In this document: positions 1-9,213 of the stretch, piece by piece
Layout of the letters: the number at the start of each line of letters is the position of its first letter
Position numbering within the stretch: the stretch's first letter is position 1
DNA from: Tardiphaga alba
GTDB lineage: Bacteria > Pseudomonadota > Alphaproteobacteria > Rhizobiales > Xanthobacteraceae
Direction: 5' to 3'
Length of the DNA stretch: 64,000 nt
NCBI RefSeq assembly: GCF_018279705.1
Contig: NZ_CP036498.1
Span: forward strand, 2,125,001-2,189,000
Position numbers and translations under genes: made by a program
Notes under the pieces: model-generated
What the model was told of the DNA's origin: nothing
What the model saw: the letters and a program-made list of their open reading frames with translations, nothing else
The model's database searches: none

Positions 1-978
1 AGCGTCGGCGAAGTCTTAAAAAAGGGGGATATCGTCGTTTACGAATCCACGGTCTATCCCGGTGCCGTTGAGGAAGAATGCCTGCCTATTCTGGCGAAGC
101 ATTCCGGCTTGCAGCCTGGCGTCGATTTTACCGTCGGCTATTCACCCGAACGCATCAATCCCGGTGACAAACAACATCGTTTTGAGACAATAACCAAGGT
201 TGTTTCGGCCCAGGATGCTGACACGCTTGATGTTGTTGCCGCTGTCTACGGATCGGTGGTGAGCGCCGGAATACATCGCGCGCCGTCGATCAAGGTGGCG
301 GAAGCCGCCAAGGTAATCGAAAACACCCAGCGTGATCTCAATATTGCCTTCATGAACGAGCTGTCACTCATCTTTAAAGCGCTTGAGATCGATACCGGCG
401 ATGTACTTGCCGCTGCGCGCACCAAGTGGAATTTCATGCCTTTCCAGCCAGGGCTGGTTGGCGGCCACTGTATCGGCGTTGATCCTTACTACCTGACATT
501 TCGTGCCGAAAAAGCCGGATACCACCCGGAAGTCATCCTAGCCGGACGCCGCATCAATGACGGCATGGGGCAGAATATCGCACGCGAATGCATTCGTGGC
601 CTGCTGCGTCGAAAAAAGCGAGGCGACGTTGTCACGATCCTCGGTTTGACATTCAAAGAGGACGTGCCCGATACGCGCAACTCCCGCGTGATCGATGTCA
701 TCAAGGAGCTGGAATCATTCGGGCTGACCGTGCAAATTCACGATCCATTGGCGCAAGCCGAGGATGCAAAGCATGAATACGGCGTGACGCTGACGCATCT
801 TGACGAACTCGTGCCGGCCGACGCCGTCATTCTCGCGGTCGCGCATGAGTCCTACTTGACAGCCGGCTGGCCGCTTATCCAGAAATTGCTGGTGGGAGGC
901 GAGGGGCTCGTTCTTGATGTCAAGATGAAGCTTGATCGCGCTTCGCTTCCAACTGGCATTGAGCTTTGGCGACTCTGA
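1..978 (+). CDS. Nucleotide-sugar dehydrogenase, UDP-N-acetylhexosamine type (5' end cut off)
   Basis: The reading frame is open from base 1, so the N-terminal NAD-binding Rossmann part lies outside the window. The visible part carries the central and C-terminal UDP-sugar dehydrogenase domains. The motif GLVGGHCIGVDPYYLTF contains the catalytic cysteine of the family, and LTFKEDVPDTRNS is the usual start of the C-terminal UDP-binding domain. The pattern is closer to the WbpA/TviB group, which oxidises UDP-N-acetylhexosamines to uronic acids by two NAD-dependent steps, than to UDP-glucose dehydrogenase; a clear Ugd is present separately at 32889-34202. The stop is two bases before the start of the next gene, an epimerase, so the two are probably co-transcribed and make a surface-polysaccharide precursor. 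The exact sugar substrate is inferred. Confidence 0.88.
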   Translation, partial: SVGEVLKKGDIVVYESTVYPGAVEEECLPILAKHSGLQPGVDFTVGYSPERINPGDKQHRFETITKVVSAQDADTLDVVAAVYGSVVSAGIHRAPSIKVAEAAKVIENTQRDLNIAFMNELSLIFKALEIDTGDVLAAARTKWNFMPFQPGLVGGHCIGVDPYYLTFRAEKAGYHPEVILAGRRINDGMGQNIARECIRGLLRRKKRGDVVTILGLTFKEDVPDTRNSRVIDVIKELESFGLTVQIHDPLAQAEDAKHEYGVTLTHLDELVPADAVILAVAHESYLTAGWPLIQKLLVGGEGLVLDVKMKLDRASLPTGIELWRL

Positions 979-980
979 AC

Positions 981-1997
981 ATGACGGATAAGGCTACACT
1001 GGTCACCGGATCTGCCGGGTTTATCGGCTTCCACGTCGTGCAACGGCTGCTCGCTGCCGGCAGGCGCGTTATCGGTCTCGATATCGTCAACGACTATTAC
1101 GATCCAAGCCTAAAGGAAGCCCGACTAGCCATCCTGGAGCGCGATCCGAATTTCTCGTTCGAGAGGCTCGATCTTACGAATCGTGGCGCGATAAAGGCCT
1201 TGTTTGAAAAACATCGCTTTCCGGTTGTGATTCATCTCGCGGCCCAAGCAGGTGTTCGCTACTCTCTCGAGAATCCACACGCTTATGCGGATGCGAATAT
1301 CGAGGGTTTTCTCAACGTACTCGAAGGCTGTCGCCACTTTGGATGCGAGCATCTGCTTTTCGCATCCTCATCTTCGGTCTACGGCGCCAATACAAAGCTG
1401 CCCTTCTCGGTACGCGACAATGTCGATCATCCGATTAGCCTCTATGCAGCCTCGAAAAAGGCCAATGAACTGATGGCGCATTCCTACAGCCATCTTTACG
1501 GCTTGCCCGCGACGGGGCTGCGGTTCTTCACGGTCTATGGTCCGTGGGGACGTCCGGATATGGCAATGTTCATTTTTGCCAAGGCGATCGTCGAAGGGCG
1601 CCCGATCAAGTTGTTTAACCACGGCCAGATGCGGCGTGACTTTACGTTTGTCGATGACGTGAGCCATGCAATCGTTGAATTGATGAAACATCCGCCCCAA
1701 GGCAATCTGCAGTGGTCCGGCGATCGTCCGGATCCGGCAAGTAGCAAGGCACCCTGGAAGATTTACAATATTGGCAATAGTCAGCCAGAAGATCTGTTGA
1801 ACGTCGTGTCCATCCTCGAAAGCAAGTTCGGACGGATAGCGACAAAGGAGTTTCTTCCAATGCAGCCCGGCGATGTGCCGGCGACCTATGCCGATGTGGA
1901 GGATCTCTATCGCGATATTGGATTCCAGCCTGCGACCAAGATCGAGGACGGCATCGACCGCTTCGCGCGGTGGTATCGAGATTATAATCGGGTTTGA
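981..1997 (+). CDS. UDP-glucuronate 4-epimerase-like NAD-dependent epimerase (copy 1)
   Basis: Extended short-chain dehydrogenase of 338 residues. It has the N-terminal NAD motif TGSAGFIGFH, the UDP-glucuronate epimerase signature NDYYDPSLKEARL, and a Tyr-x-x-x-Lys active site in SLYAASKKANE. An in-frame TTG at 966 would overlap the upstream gene; the ATG at 981 gives the normal family N-terminus. The family interconverts UDP-glucuronate and UDP-galacturonate, or the N-acetylated equivalents. Following a UDP-acetylhexosamine dehydrogenase, the substrate could be the product of that enzyme, as in the TviB-TviC pair, but this is inference. A closely similar paralogue is at 52163-53155. Compared with that copy, this one has a longer segment (about residues 230-250, QWSGDRPDPASSK) before the conserved YNIGN. 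Confidence 0.88.
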   Translation: MTDKATLVTGSAGFIGFHVVQRLLAAGRRVIGLDIVNDYYDPSLKEARLAILERDPNFSFERLDLTNRGAIKALFEKHRFPVVIHLAAQAGVRYSLENPHAYADANIEGFLNVLEGCRHFGCEHLLFASSSSVYGANTKLPFSVRDNVDHPISLYAASKKANELMAHSYSHLYGLPATGLRFFTVYGPWGRPDMAMFIFAKAIVEGRPIKLFNHGQMRRDFTFVDDVSHAIVELMKHPPQGNLQWSGDRPDPASSKAPWKIYNIGNSQPEDLLNVVSILESKFGRIATKEFLPMQPGDVPATYADVEDLYRDIGFQPATKIEDGIDRFARWYRDYNRV

Positions 1998-2123
1998 GAC
2001 ATCGCCTTTTAGACGAGTTTCAGGGGCGACAGTGACGTCCCGATCGTTATGACCACACTTGGACCATTGTCGCCGGCTGTAATATGAAGGCGGCAAGGTG
2101 AGGCAAATGGATCTGAGTTCGGT

Positions 2124-3284
2124 ATGAATGAGATCAAGACGGGTCAATGTGATGCAACACCAAGCGAGCCGATGGGTGATCTTTCGTATCAGATGATCGG
2201 GGCGCTCGCTCTCTGGTCAACAACGGGGTGGGATGCAGAAGCCGGCGGCTTCATTGAGAAGCTCGGTGCTCGCGGTGTCGCTGATGCGGTCGCCCCCCGC
2301 CGCGTGCGCGTGCAGGCCCGTCAGATCTACTGTTTCGCCAAGGCCGCACATCTCGGCTGGTATCCCGAAGGTGCCGCGATTGCGCGTCAAGGGCTCGATT
2401 ACCTGATCGCCAAGGCGAAGTCGCCTGATGGCAAGCCTGGATTCGTGCATGTCCTTGCGCCCGATGGCGCGGTGCTCAATCCGCTGCGCGATACTTACGA
2501 CCACGCGTTTATTCTGCTTGCACTCGCGACAGTTTATCAGCTCGATCGCGAGGTGCGCGTGCGTGCCGAGATCGACAGCCTGATGCATTTCATCGATACG
2601 CAACTGCGCTCGCCGGATGGCGGTTATGTCGAGGGCGTGCCGGCGGCGATGCCGCGGCGGCAGAATCCGCAGATGCATCTGTTCGAGGCGTTCATCGCGG
2701 CGTTCGATGCCACGCATGATCAAGCGTTCCAGCAACGGGCGGGGGATCTGTTCGGCCTGTTCGTGTCCAATCTGTTTGATGCGCAGAAGGGCGTGCTCGG
2801 CGAATATTTCGAGCAGGACTGGTCGCGGATCGAGCCGGTCAGTGTCGAGCCCGGCCATCAGGCCGAATGGGTCTGGCTGCTCAAACAGTTCGAGCGCATC
2901 ACCGGGTGCCCGACCGGAAAGTATCGCTCGGCGCTGCTGGAAACTGCGTTACGCTATCGTGATGCCACCGGTTGTCTGGTGGATGAGGGCGATGCGCAAG
3001 GTAACATCGTGAAAGCGAGCCGGCGGCTTTGGCCGCAAACCGAGATCGTGAAGGCCTGGCTGGCCCAGGCCGAGTCCGGAGTGGAAGGGGCCGCTGATGA
3101 GGCCCGCGCGGCGCTGGTGCGGCTCGACACGCATTACCTGCAACATCCCGTCAAAGGCGGGTGGTACGATCAGTTCGACAGCGACGGCCGCTCGCTGGTC
3201 GACACGATCCCGGCGTCGTCGTTCTATCACATCCTGTGTGCGGTGGCTGAAGCCGAGCGCGTTCTCGGGCCTGACGCTCAGTAA
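2124..3284 (+). CDS. AGE family epimerase/isomerase
   Basis: This 386-residue protein has the pattern of the N-acylglucosamine 2-epimerase / mannose isomerase superfamily, an (alpha/alpha)6 barrel. Diagnostic stretches in order are RRVRVQARQIYCFA (about residue 60), TYDHAFILLALA (about 125), NPQMHLFEAFIAAFD (about 180), EPGHQAEWVWLLKQF (about 240) and SSFYHILCAVAEAER near the C-terminus. They supply the histidine and arginine residues that line the active site in this family. Family members epimerise or isomerise mannose, glucosamine derivatives or sugar phosphates; the substrate here cannot be told from sequence. It lies 126 bases after the epimerase gene and may be part of the same polysaccharide locus. 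Its 3' end overlaps the convergent methyltransferase gene by 7 bases. Confidence 0.85.
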   Translation: MNEIKTGQCDATPSEPMGDLSYQMIGALALWSTTGWDAEAGGFIEKLGARGVADAVAPRRVRVQARQIYCFAKAAHLGWYPEGAAIARQGLDYLIAKAKSPDGKPGFVHVLAPDGAVLNPLRDTYDHAFILLALATVYQLDREVRVRAEIDSLMHFIDTQLRSPDGGYVEGVPAAMPRRQNPQMHLFEAFIAAFDATHDQAFQQRAGDLFGLFVSNLFDAQKGVLGEYFEQDWSRIEPVSVEPGHQAEWVWLLKQFERITGCPTGKYRSALLETALRYRDATGCLVDEGDAQGNIVKASRRLWPQTEIVKAWLAQAESGVEGAADEARAALVRLDTHYLQHPVKGGWYDQFDSDGRSLVDTIPASSFYHILCAVAEAERVLGPDAQ

Positions 3285-4174
3285 TCCTTTCCGAACAATG
3301 AGAATGGCTTTGCGTCCCTTGCACGCGCAGCGATAAAATCGCAGTCGCGCACGAACATCTCGTCATGCGCGCCGCCCGGATTGAGCGCCCGTTCGCCGGG
3401 ATCATAAGCAACTGGCGCAAATCCGTGGGCGCGCAGATGGGCGCGGATGCCCTCGACGGTTTCGCCGTAGCGCTCGATCAGGCCGTTGATCTCGACCATG
3501 ATCACTTTGAATGCGGGATTGGCGAGCATGTCGGGTGCGCCGCGCAGCACATGCATCTCATAGCCCTCCACGTCCAGCTTCATGGCGCTCGGGGTGCGGT
3601 TGCCGATGATGTCGTCGAGCCGGCGTTGCGCGACCACCGTGCCTTCGCCGCTCACCACATGGTTGAGGCCGTGCTGGCCGACCGACAGTCGGATCTCGCC
3701 AGTGCTATCACCCACGGCCACATTGTGAAGCTCGACCAGATCGTCGAGCCGGTTGAGACGGACATTGTCGGACAATGTGCGAAACGTGTCGGGTGCCGGT
3801 TCGCAGGCAATGACGCGGCATCCCGTGCTTTTGGCAGACAGCAATCCATAAACACCGACATTGGCGCCGATATCGAGCAGCAGGTCATCCGCGCGCAGGA
3901 CGTGGCAGAAGAAGGCCATATTGTTGAAGTCGTAGAGCTGATGAAGATAGAGGCCGGTGGCGAAGTTGCTCTGGTTCGGTACAATGATCTGCAGGTCGTT
4001 CGGCATCTGCAGGACCACTTTGTGATTCATCGCCTTGCGCGCGAGATTCCAGCTCGCATAGTCGAACAGCGTCTTGGCCGCAGTCCCTCTGTTCAATGGA
4101 TGACGCAGGATATCGCGCACGACGCTGAAGCGCTGCTTGCCAAGTCGAAGATATTGTAGGGGCCGGTAGACCAT
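3278..4174 (-). CDS. FkbM family methyltransferase
   Basis: The 298-residue product is a class I SAM-dependent methyltransferase of the FkbM group. Motif I is LLDIGANVGVYGLLSA (about residues 98-113), followed by VIACEPAPDTFRTLSDN and the FkbM-specific MKLDVEGYEMHVLRGA (about 198-213), then VIMVEINGLIERYG. Such enzymes O-methylate sugars of surface polysaccharides or natural products and often sit in polysaccharide loci, as here. The ATG at 4174 is the first start that gives the full N-terminus; the ribosome-binding sequence in front is weak. The gene runs opposite to the AGE epimerase gene and overlaps its 3' end by 7 bases. The acceptor sugar is unknown. Confidence 0.9.
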   Translation of the reverse strand: MVYRPLQYLRLGKQRFSVVRDILRHPLNRGTAAKTLFDYASWNLARKAMNHKVVLQMPNDLQIIVPNQSNFATGLYLHQLYDFNNMAFFCHVLRADDLLLDIGANVGVYGLLSAKSTGCRVIACEPAPDTFRTLSDNVRLNRLDDLVELHNVAVGDSTGEIRLSVGQHGLNHVVSGEGTVVAQRRLDDIIGNRTPSAMKLDVEGYEMHVLRGAPDMLANPAFKVIMVEINGLIERYGETVEGIRAHLRAHGFAPVAYDPGERALNPGGAHDEMFVRDCDFIAARARDAKPFSLFGKDY

Positions 4175-4360
4175 CGTCTGACGTCCATTCTGCAGTTCGG
4201 GGCAGCGTCGATCTGCCTGCAGGCATCGCAGGGATTGGTCATTCTGTCAGCTACAACCATGCAGAAGCGTTAAGGCTCCCGCCATTTCCAAAAGTGGTAG
4301 TTATGTCTGATGCAAATGATGGTCAGATGTTGCGTGACAAAAATCTGCCAGAGTAGCTTG

Positions 4361-4795
4361 TCACGCGCGCGGCGGAGTGCGGAACACCACAAAGTGCGAC
4401 ATCGCAAAATTCACGATGAATGCCGTGAAGATGGCGCCGATCTTCGCTGCATAGACGGGCATGATGTATGACAGCAAAAGCAGGGTGACCGTATTGGCGA
4501 CCATGCCGACGGTGCCGGAGGCGACAAATGTCAGATAGTCCCTGCGCCGAAGCACGCGGCCGGACTCCGCGCGAAACGTGATCATCGTGTTCATCACGTA
4601 GGAGATCGACACCGCCACCAGCCATGCGATCACATTGGCTGGAATGAGAGGCACGCTGAGAAGCTGATAGGCGATACTGAAGATTCCGAAATCGATCGCC
4701 GCATTGCCGATGCCAATCACGCCGAAGCTGAACATCTTCGACACCGTCGGATGGCGCAGCCACGCTCCGACAGTTTGAGACATATTGTGTAACAT
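4361..4795 (-). CDS. GtrA family membrane protein
   Basis: Small membrane protein of about 144 residues with four predicted transmembrane segments. The N-terminal KMFSFGVIGIGNAAIDFGIF and the closing SHFVVFR are characteristic of the GtrA/DPMS family. Members act in membrane translocation or anchoring of polyprenyl-linked sugars for cell-surface glycosylation. The start is uncertain: ATG at 4795 (MLHNMSQ) is preferred over 4783 and over an upstream ATG at 4834, because the extra N-terminal residues at 4834 do not look like the family and no clear ribosome-binding site separates the options. It reads in the same direction as the FkbM gene, with a 186-base gap. Confidence 0.82.
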   Translation of the reverse strand: MLHNMSQTVGAWLRHPTVSKMFSFGVIGIGNAAIDFGIFSIAYQLLSVPLIPANVIAWLVAVSISYVMNTMITFRAESGRVLRRRDYLTFVASGTVGMVANTVTLLLLSYIMPVYAAKIGAIFTAFIVNFAMSHFVVFRTPPRA

Positions 4796-4888
4796 TGCAG
4801 GCGATCGTCGTTTCCGGAAAGTCCCATGCTGCATAGCAGGATCGAGCCGGGAAGTCCGGGATTTTCGCGCGCGCCGGCCCCTAAGTCC

Positions 4889-6117
4889 TCAGGCGCCGCG
4901 CTCGTCCGCAATCACCTTGCCGTCATTGGGGAGCGAGGCCGGTGCCACCAGTTCGACGGCGCCGCCAAGCTTGCTCACATTGCGCAAGGTGGCTGCCACG
5001 GCCTGCTGGAGGCCGTCGTCGCTTTGAGACGTTGCTTCGGCCTTCAGCACCATCACGTCATTCTCGCCGCTGCGCGAGACCACCAGCCTGAGACGGCCGA
5101 GTTCCGGGTGCCGCTTGCCGATTTCGGCGATCTGTTCCGGGCGGACGAACATGCCTTTCACCTTGGTGGCCTGGTCGGCGCGGCCCATCCAGCCCTTGAT
5201 TCGCATATTGCTGCGTCCGCAGGCGCTACGGCCGGGCAGGGCTGCCGTCAGGTCCCCCAGCGCCAGCCGGATCCACGGGTGATGCGGGTCCAGCGAGGTC
5301 ACGACGATTTCGCCGACATCGCCCTCGACCACGGGATCGCCGGTGCCCGGGGTGACGATCTCCAGAATCAGGTCCTCGTTGACGACCATGCCCTCGCGCG
5401 CGGCGGTCTCGTAGGCGATGACGCCGAGGTCAGCGGTGGCATAAGCCTGATAGGCGTCGATGCCTCTGGCCTTGATTTCCGCCTGCAGGGAGGGCGGGAA
5501 GGCTGCGCCGGACACCACCGCGCGCTTGACCGAGGAAACGTCGCGCTGGGCCTTCTCTGCGGCGTCCAGCAGGATCTTGAGGAAGTCCGGGGTGCCGGTA
5601 TAGGCGGCGGGGCGATAGGCCTCGATCAGCTCCAGCTGCTGGTCGGTATTGCCGGGGCCTGCGGGGATGACCGCGCAGCCGAGCGCCCGGGCGGCGCCAT
5701 CGAACACGAAGCCGCCGGGCACCAGATGATAGCTGAAGGTGTTGAGCACGATGTCGCCGGGCTGGAACCCTGCCGCATGCAATGCCCGGGCGCCGTGCCA
5801 GGGGTCGGCCTGTTTCGATTCCGGCTCGAAAATCGGACCGGGGGAGGTGAACAGCCGGCCGAACGCGCCGGGTTGGGCCGCGACGAACCCGCCAAAGGGG
5901 GCTTGGCTTTGTGCAGGGCCGGGAGGTCGGATTTCCGCAGCACCGGCAATTGCGCCAGCGTCGCCGGGCTGATGATGGCGGCTGGATTGATGCCCTTCAG
6001 ATGTTCCGCATAGGCCGGCGCCTGCAAGGCATGACGCAGCACGTCCGGCAGCCGGGAGAACAGGTTGGCGTGGCGGTGCGACGGGTCGCAGGTCTCGAGG
6101 CTGTCGAAATGGCGCAT
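4889..6117 (-). pseudogene. Acyl-CoA ligase-like (phenylacetate-CoA ligase type) gene, split by a frameshift
   Basis: Two overlapping reading frames together encode one protein of about 409 residues. The 5' frame begins MRHFDSLETCDPSHRHANLF and stays in register to LHKAKPP; the correct continuation, GGFVAAQPGAFGRLFTSPGP, is in the next frame and runs to the stop at 4889. The change of frame falls at a G5 run (5897-5901 on the plus strand); one more base there restores the frame. Family features include FTSPGPIFEPES (adenylate-binding loop region), YQAYATADLGVIAYE, GDVGEIVVTSLDPHH and a C-terminal domain KVKGMFVRPEQI typical of the PaaK/AMP-dependent group. It would activate an aromatic or other carboxylic acid to its CoA thioester. 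It diverges from the membrane protein gene at 6188. Either a sequence error or a true pseudogene. Confidence 0.8.
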
Positions 6118-6187
6118 CTGGCTGTGTCCTGGTGGTTGCGACGTTGCGGTCGTTCCTTGGCCTGCGCTGTCGTGCTACGGGAAAAAC

Positions 6188-6829
6188 ATGTTGTCAGAAC
6201 GTATCGTCCAATGGCTCGGAAGCTGGGGCCATCTTGATCTCCCAGCAGCGGGCGTTCTGGCGGCTCTGGTCGTTGCGTCGTCGTTCCTGCCTTTTCCCCG
6301 GACCTTTGTCTTCATCGGCGCGGGTGCCGCATTCGGCATGCGTTCCTTGCTGGTTATCCTGCCAGTTGCTGCTGTCGCATCGGTTCTGGCCGCGCTGCTG
6401 GCGCGCCACGTGCTGCGCAATTGGGTCGAGCGCCAGATCGAGAAGCGAGCCACCTGGCGTTTGATCGCGCAGGCCGTGAATGACGAGGGCTGGCGCATCA
6501 TGGCGCTGATGCGGTTTTTCGGCCCGATGCCGAACTCCGCGCAAAACTATCTGTTTGGTCTCACCAAGATCGGCCTGTTGCCTTATTTTCTGATCACCAC
6601 GATCTGCACGATGCCGCAGCTCGTCTTCTTCAATTATCTCGGCGCCTCCGGCCGCGCCTTGCTGCTGGAAGACGGATCCTCTCTCAAACGTGGCTTGATC
6701 GTCGCGGCCGCGGTCAGCATGGCTGCCATTGTGTTCCTGGTATCCCGCCGTGTCCGCGCGATCCTCGCGCGCAAGACTGGCGTTGTCTGCGCGGGACCGG
6801 TTTGTGGCGAGCAGATTGTGCAAAACTAG
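6188..6829 (+). CDS. TVP38/TMEM64-like VTT domain membrane protein
   Basis: The 213-residue integral membrane protein has a VTT (SNARE-associated/DedA-like) domain. The segment MRFFGPMPNSAQNYLFGL, with charged and proline-rich residues between hydrophobic helices, matches the conserved re-entrant region of TVP38-type proteins. About five hydrophobic segments are visible, starting at LAALVVASSFL. The ATG at 6188, preceded by the purine stretch cgggaa, is preferred to upstream starts because the upstream residues are soluble and cysteine/tryptophan-rich, unlike the family. Members are thought to work in membrane lipid or polyprenyl-phosphate handling; the role here is not known. Its 3' end overlaps the convergent livF-type gene by 4 bases. 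Confidence 0.8.
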   Translation: MLSERIVQWLGSWGHLDLPAAGVLAALVVASSFLPFPRTFVFIGAGAAFGMRSLLVILPVAAVASVLAALLARHVLRNWVERQIEKRATWRLIAQAVNDEGWRIMALMRFFGPMPNSAQNYLFGLTKIGLLPYFLITTICTMPQLVFFNYLGASGRALLLEDGSSLKRGLIVAAAVSMAAIVFLVSRRVRAILARKTGVVCAGPVCGEQIVQN

Positions 6830-7671
6830 AGCCACCGTTTCCGCCGCTTGAAGCTCTTGAGGTTCTTGAAGCTCTTGCGTTGATCACCGGCGCCGCCGAG
6901 ATAGAACTCCTTCACGTCCTCATTGTCGCGTAGCTCGTCCGCGGTACCGTCGAGCACGACCTTGCCCTGTTCCATGATGTAACCATGGCTGGCGACGGAA
7001 AGCGCCGCGCGCGCATTCTGCTCGACCAGGAGAATGGTGACGCCGAGATCGCGATTGATCTTCTTGATGATGGCGAACACTTCCTTCACCAGCAGCGGCG
7101 ACAGGCCCATGGATGGTTCGTCCATCAGAATCATCTTCGGTCGCGCCATCAGCGCACGCCCGATGGCCAGCATCTGCTGCTCACCGCCGGACAGATAGCC
7201 GGCGAGGCCGGTCCGCTCCTTCAGGCGCGGGAAGTAGTCATAGACCATGTCGATATCGGCGGAGACCTCGTTGTCGCGCCGCGTGAAGGCGCCGAGGCGG
7301 AGGTTTTCCAGCGACGTCATGTCGGAGACGATGCGGCGGCCTTCCATCACCTGAAAAATGCCGCGGCGGACGATCTTGTCGGGATCGGTGCCGTCGATGC
7401 GTTCGCCGTCGAACATGATCTCGCCGCGCGTGACCTCGCCGTCCTCGGTCTTGAGCAGGCCGGAGATCGCCTTCAGCGTCGTCGACTTGCCGGCGCCATT
7501 GGCGCCGAGCAGTGCAACGATAGCGCCCTTCGGCACCTCCATGCTGAGGCCACGCAACACGAGGATCACGTCATCATAGACGACCTCGATGTTGCGGACA
7601 TCGAGGAGGGGGGCGGTGACAGGTGTCGCTGTGATTTTCGTCTCTGACTGAAGTGAAGTTTGCACAGGCAT
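6826..7671 (-). CDS. Branched-chain-type ABC transporter ATP-binding protein (LivF-like, cluster 1)
   Basis: ATPase subunit of 281 residues. Walker A is GANGAGKST, the ABC signature is LSGGEQQ, and Walker B is MILMDEPS followed by MGLSPLL; the LivF-type VEQNARAALSVASHGYIMEQG closes the domain. The ATG at 7671 (MPVQTSLQ) is taken as the start because the upstream in-frame residues are translated from a palindromic intergenic repeat. A lysine/arginine-rich tail (KSFKNLKSFKRRKRWL) extends beyond the usual LivF end. It is the last gene of a transporter operon reading livG, acyl-CoA synthetase, livH, livM, livK, livF. It energises uptake together with the LivG-like subunit at 13123-13944. Confidence 0.93.
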   Translation of the reverse strand: MPVQTSLQSETKITATPVTAPLLDVRNIEVVYDDVILVLRGLSMEVPKGAIVALLGANGAGKSTTLKAISGLLKTEDGEVTRGEIMFDGERIDGTDPDKIVRRGIFQVMEGRRIVSDMTSLENLRLGAFTRRDNEVSADIDMVYDYFPRLKERTGLAGYLSGGEQQMLAIGRALMARPKMILMDEPSMGLSPLLVKEVFAIIKKINRDLGVTILLVEQNARAALSVASHGYIMEQGKVVLDGTADELRDNEDVKEFYLGGAGDQRKSFKNLKSFKRRKRWL

Positions 7672-7690
7672 TGCTCCGGTCGCGGTTCTT

Positions 7691-7858
7691 TCCCTCCCCC
7701 TTGTGGGGGCTGGCGGACGAATTCGTCCGCCACGGGTGGCCGGCCCTCTGGGGCCGGACGGGTGGGGTAGCCACAGGCTCCAGCGCTTGCGGAGACACCC
7801 CACCCCGCCTTCGGCGGACCCTCCCCACTGCGCCGCTATGCGGCTTGGGGGAGGGAGG
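7691..7858. repeat. Palindromic intergenic repeat, family A copy 1
   Basis: The sequence between livK and livF of cluster 1 consists of nested inverted repeats, for example ggcggacgaattcgtccgcc and ggccggccctctggggccgg, bounded by ccctccccc and gggggaggga. Blocks such as gcggagacaccccaccc and ccctccccactgcgc recur in the copy at 26853-27025. This type of mosaic palindrome is common between genes in the Bradyrhizobium group. In mRNA it could form stable stems, perhaps uncoupling livF from livK, but no function is demonstrated. Confidence 0.75.
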
Positions 7859-7879
7859 CCATCAGCGTCTCAGTTCAAA

Positions 7880-9160
7880 CTACCACCCATGCCATTCCGG
7901 CTTGCGCGGCAGATCTACGGTCTTCACCTTTTCGAGCTTGATCGTGCCCTTGGCCATCAGGTCGTTCAGATCGCCATCAGTCGAGCCGGAGATCTTGGAG
8001 CGATAGAGATCGACCTTTGTGGTCGGACGATGATCCTTGTCGGTCCAGGTCGAAGGATTGCAGACGCCTTCCATCCCGGCGGGCACCCAGTCCTTCTTCT
8101 GGTAGAAGCCCTTTGCGACGTTCTCGCCGCCGGTGCCGCCATTCTTCGCTGCCCACTCGATCGCTTCCTTCATGTAGAGCGAGGTGCAGACACCGGCGAT
8201 GTAATGCACCGGGCGATAGATCTTGCCCGAGGGATCGGAGATCTTGGAAATCTCCTGCACCGTCTTCATGCCCGGCGCGTTGCCACCCCAGCCCACAGCG
8301 GTACGCAGCGGGAAGATCACGCCATCAGCCGCATCTCCAGCGGCCTTCGCGGCGTTTTCGTCCATGCCCCACACATTGCTCATGAACTGCACGTCCACGC
8401 CGGCCGCCTTGCAGGCCTTCATCACCGAGATGTTGGAAGCGGCGGTGTTGCCGAGATAGGCGTAGTTGGCGCCGGCGCTCTTCAGGCTCAGGCACTGCGC
8501 AGAGTAATCACCCGGCGCCAGCGCGAAGACCAGCGGCGGCAAGACCTCGAAGCCGAGTTCGGCGGCGAGTGCTTCACCCGCAGCCTTCGGGGCGTTCGGA
8601 TAGGGATGGTTGGCGCCCATATGGACGTATTTCGGCTTGCCGGTCTTGCCCTTGGCCTTCCAGTCCTCGGCCGCCCAGGTGAGTTCGGCGCGCAAGGCGT
8701 CCGAATAGCTCGGGCCATAAAAGAAGTTATAGGGCGCAGGCTTCGCCTTGCCGCCGGCACCAGTCGGGTCGGTGAGCGCAGCGGAGTAGGAGCCCGAAAT
8801 ATCCGGGATCTTGTCCTGCGCCAAAAATCCCGTGAGCGCTTCGGTATCCGCTGTGCCCCAACCCATGATGGCCGAGACCTTGTCGCCGCCCGACCACTTC
8901 TTGTACAGCGCGATGGCGCGCGGCACCTGATAGCCATAGTCGTTGCTGTCGAGATTGACCTGCTTGCCGCCGATGCCGCCATTCTTGTTGATCCAGGCGA
9001 ACGTATCGACCACGCCCTGGCCATAGGGCGTGCCGACGTCGGACGTGCCGCCGGAATAATCGGCGAGATGACCGACGGCGATCTGTGCCTGTGCGGAGGC
9101 CGAGGCGCCTGCGATGAGCAGAGCGAGTGATGCAGAAGTCAGAAATGATTTCACCGTCAT
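7880..9160 (-). CDS. Branched-chain-type ABC transporter periplasmic binding protein (LivK-like, cluster 1)
   Basis: Secreted type 1 periplasmic binding protein of 426 residues. A signal peptide is visible (MTVKSFLTSASLALLIAGAS, cleavage after ASAQAQ). The mature start IAVGHLADYSGGTSDVG and the segment NKNGGIGGKQVNLDSND fit Peripla_BP_6 proteins. The ATG at 9160 is chosen over 9166 because ggaga lies 6-7 bases in front of it. Cysteines in SAQCLSLK and MEGVCNPS may be paired. It recognises the substrate for the LivH/M/G/F transporter; its divergence from ordinary leucine-binding proteins and the acyl-CoA synthetase in the operon suggest an organic acid or aromatic ligand, which is inference. 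Confidence 0.92.
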   Translation of the reverse strand: MTVKSFLTSASLALLIAGASASAQAQIAVGHLADYSGGTSDVGTPYGQGVVDTFAWINKNGGIGGKQVNLDSNDYGYQVPRAIALYKKWSGGDKVSAIMGWGTADTEALTGFLAQDKIPDISGSYSAALTDPTGAGGKAKPAPYNFFYGPSYSDALRAELTWAAEDWKAKGKTGKPKYVHMGANHPYPNAPKAAGEALAAELGFEVLPPLVFALAPGDYSAQCLSLKSAGANYAYLGNTAASNISVMKACKAAGVDVQFMSNVWGMDENAAKAAGDAADGVIFPLRTAVGWGGNAPGMKTVQEISKISDPSGKIYRPVHYIAGVCTSLYMKEAIEWAAKNGGTGGENVAKGFYQKKDWVPAGMEGVCNPSTWTDKDHRPTTKVDLYRSKISGSTDGDLNDLMAKGTIKLEKVKTVDLPRKPEWHGW

Positions 9161-9213
9161 GAGCATTCTCCCAGCGTTTTATGTTTTGTCGTCTTGGTCG
9201 TTGATCCCCGGCC

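Noticed and set aside
4826..6013. A 395-codon plus-strand frame opposite the acyl-CoA ligase-like gene
   Set aside because: The minus strand carries clear ligase motifs in both frames flanking the frameshift; the plus-strand product has none.
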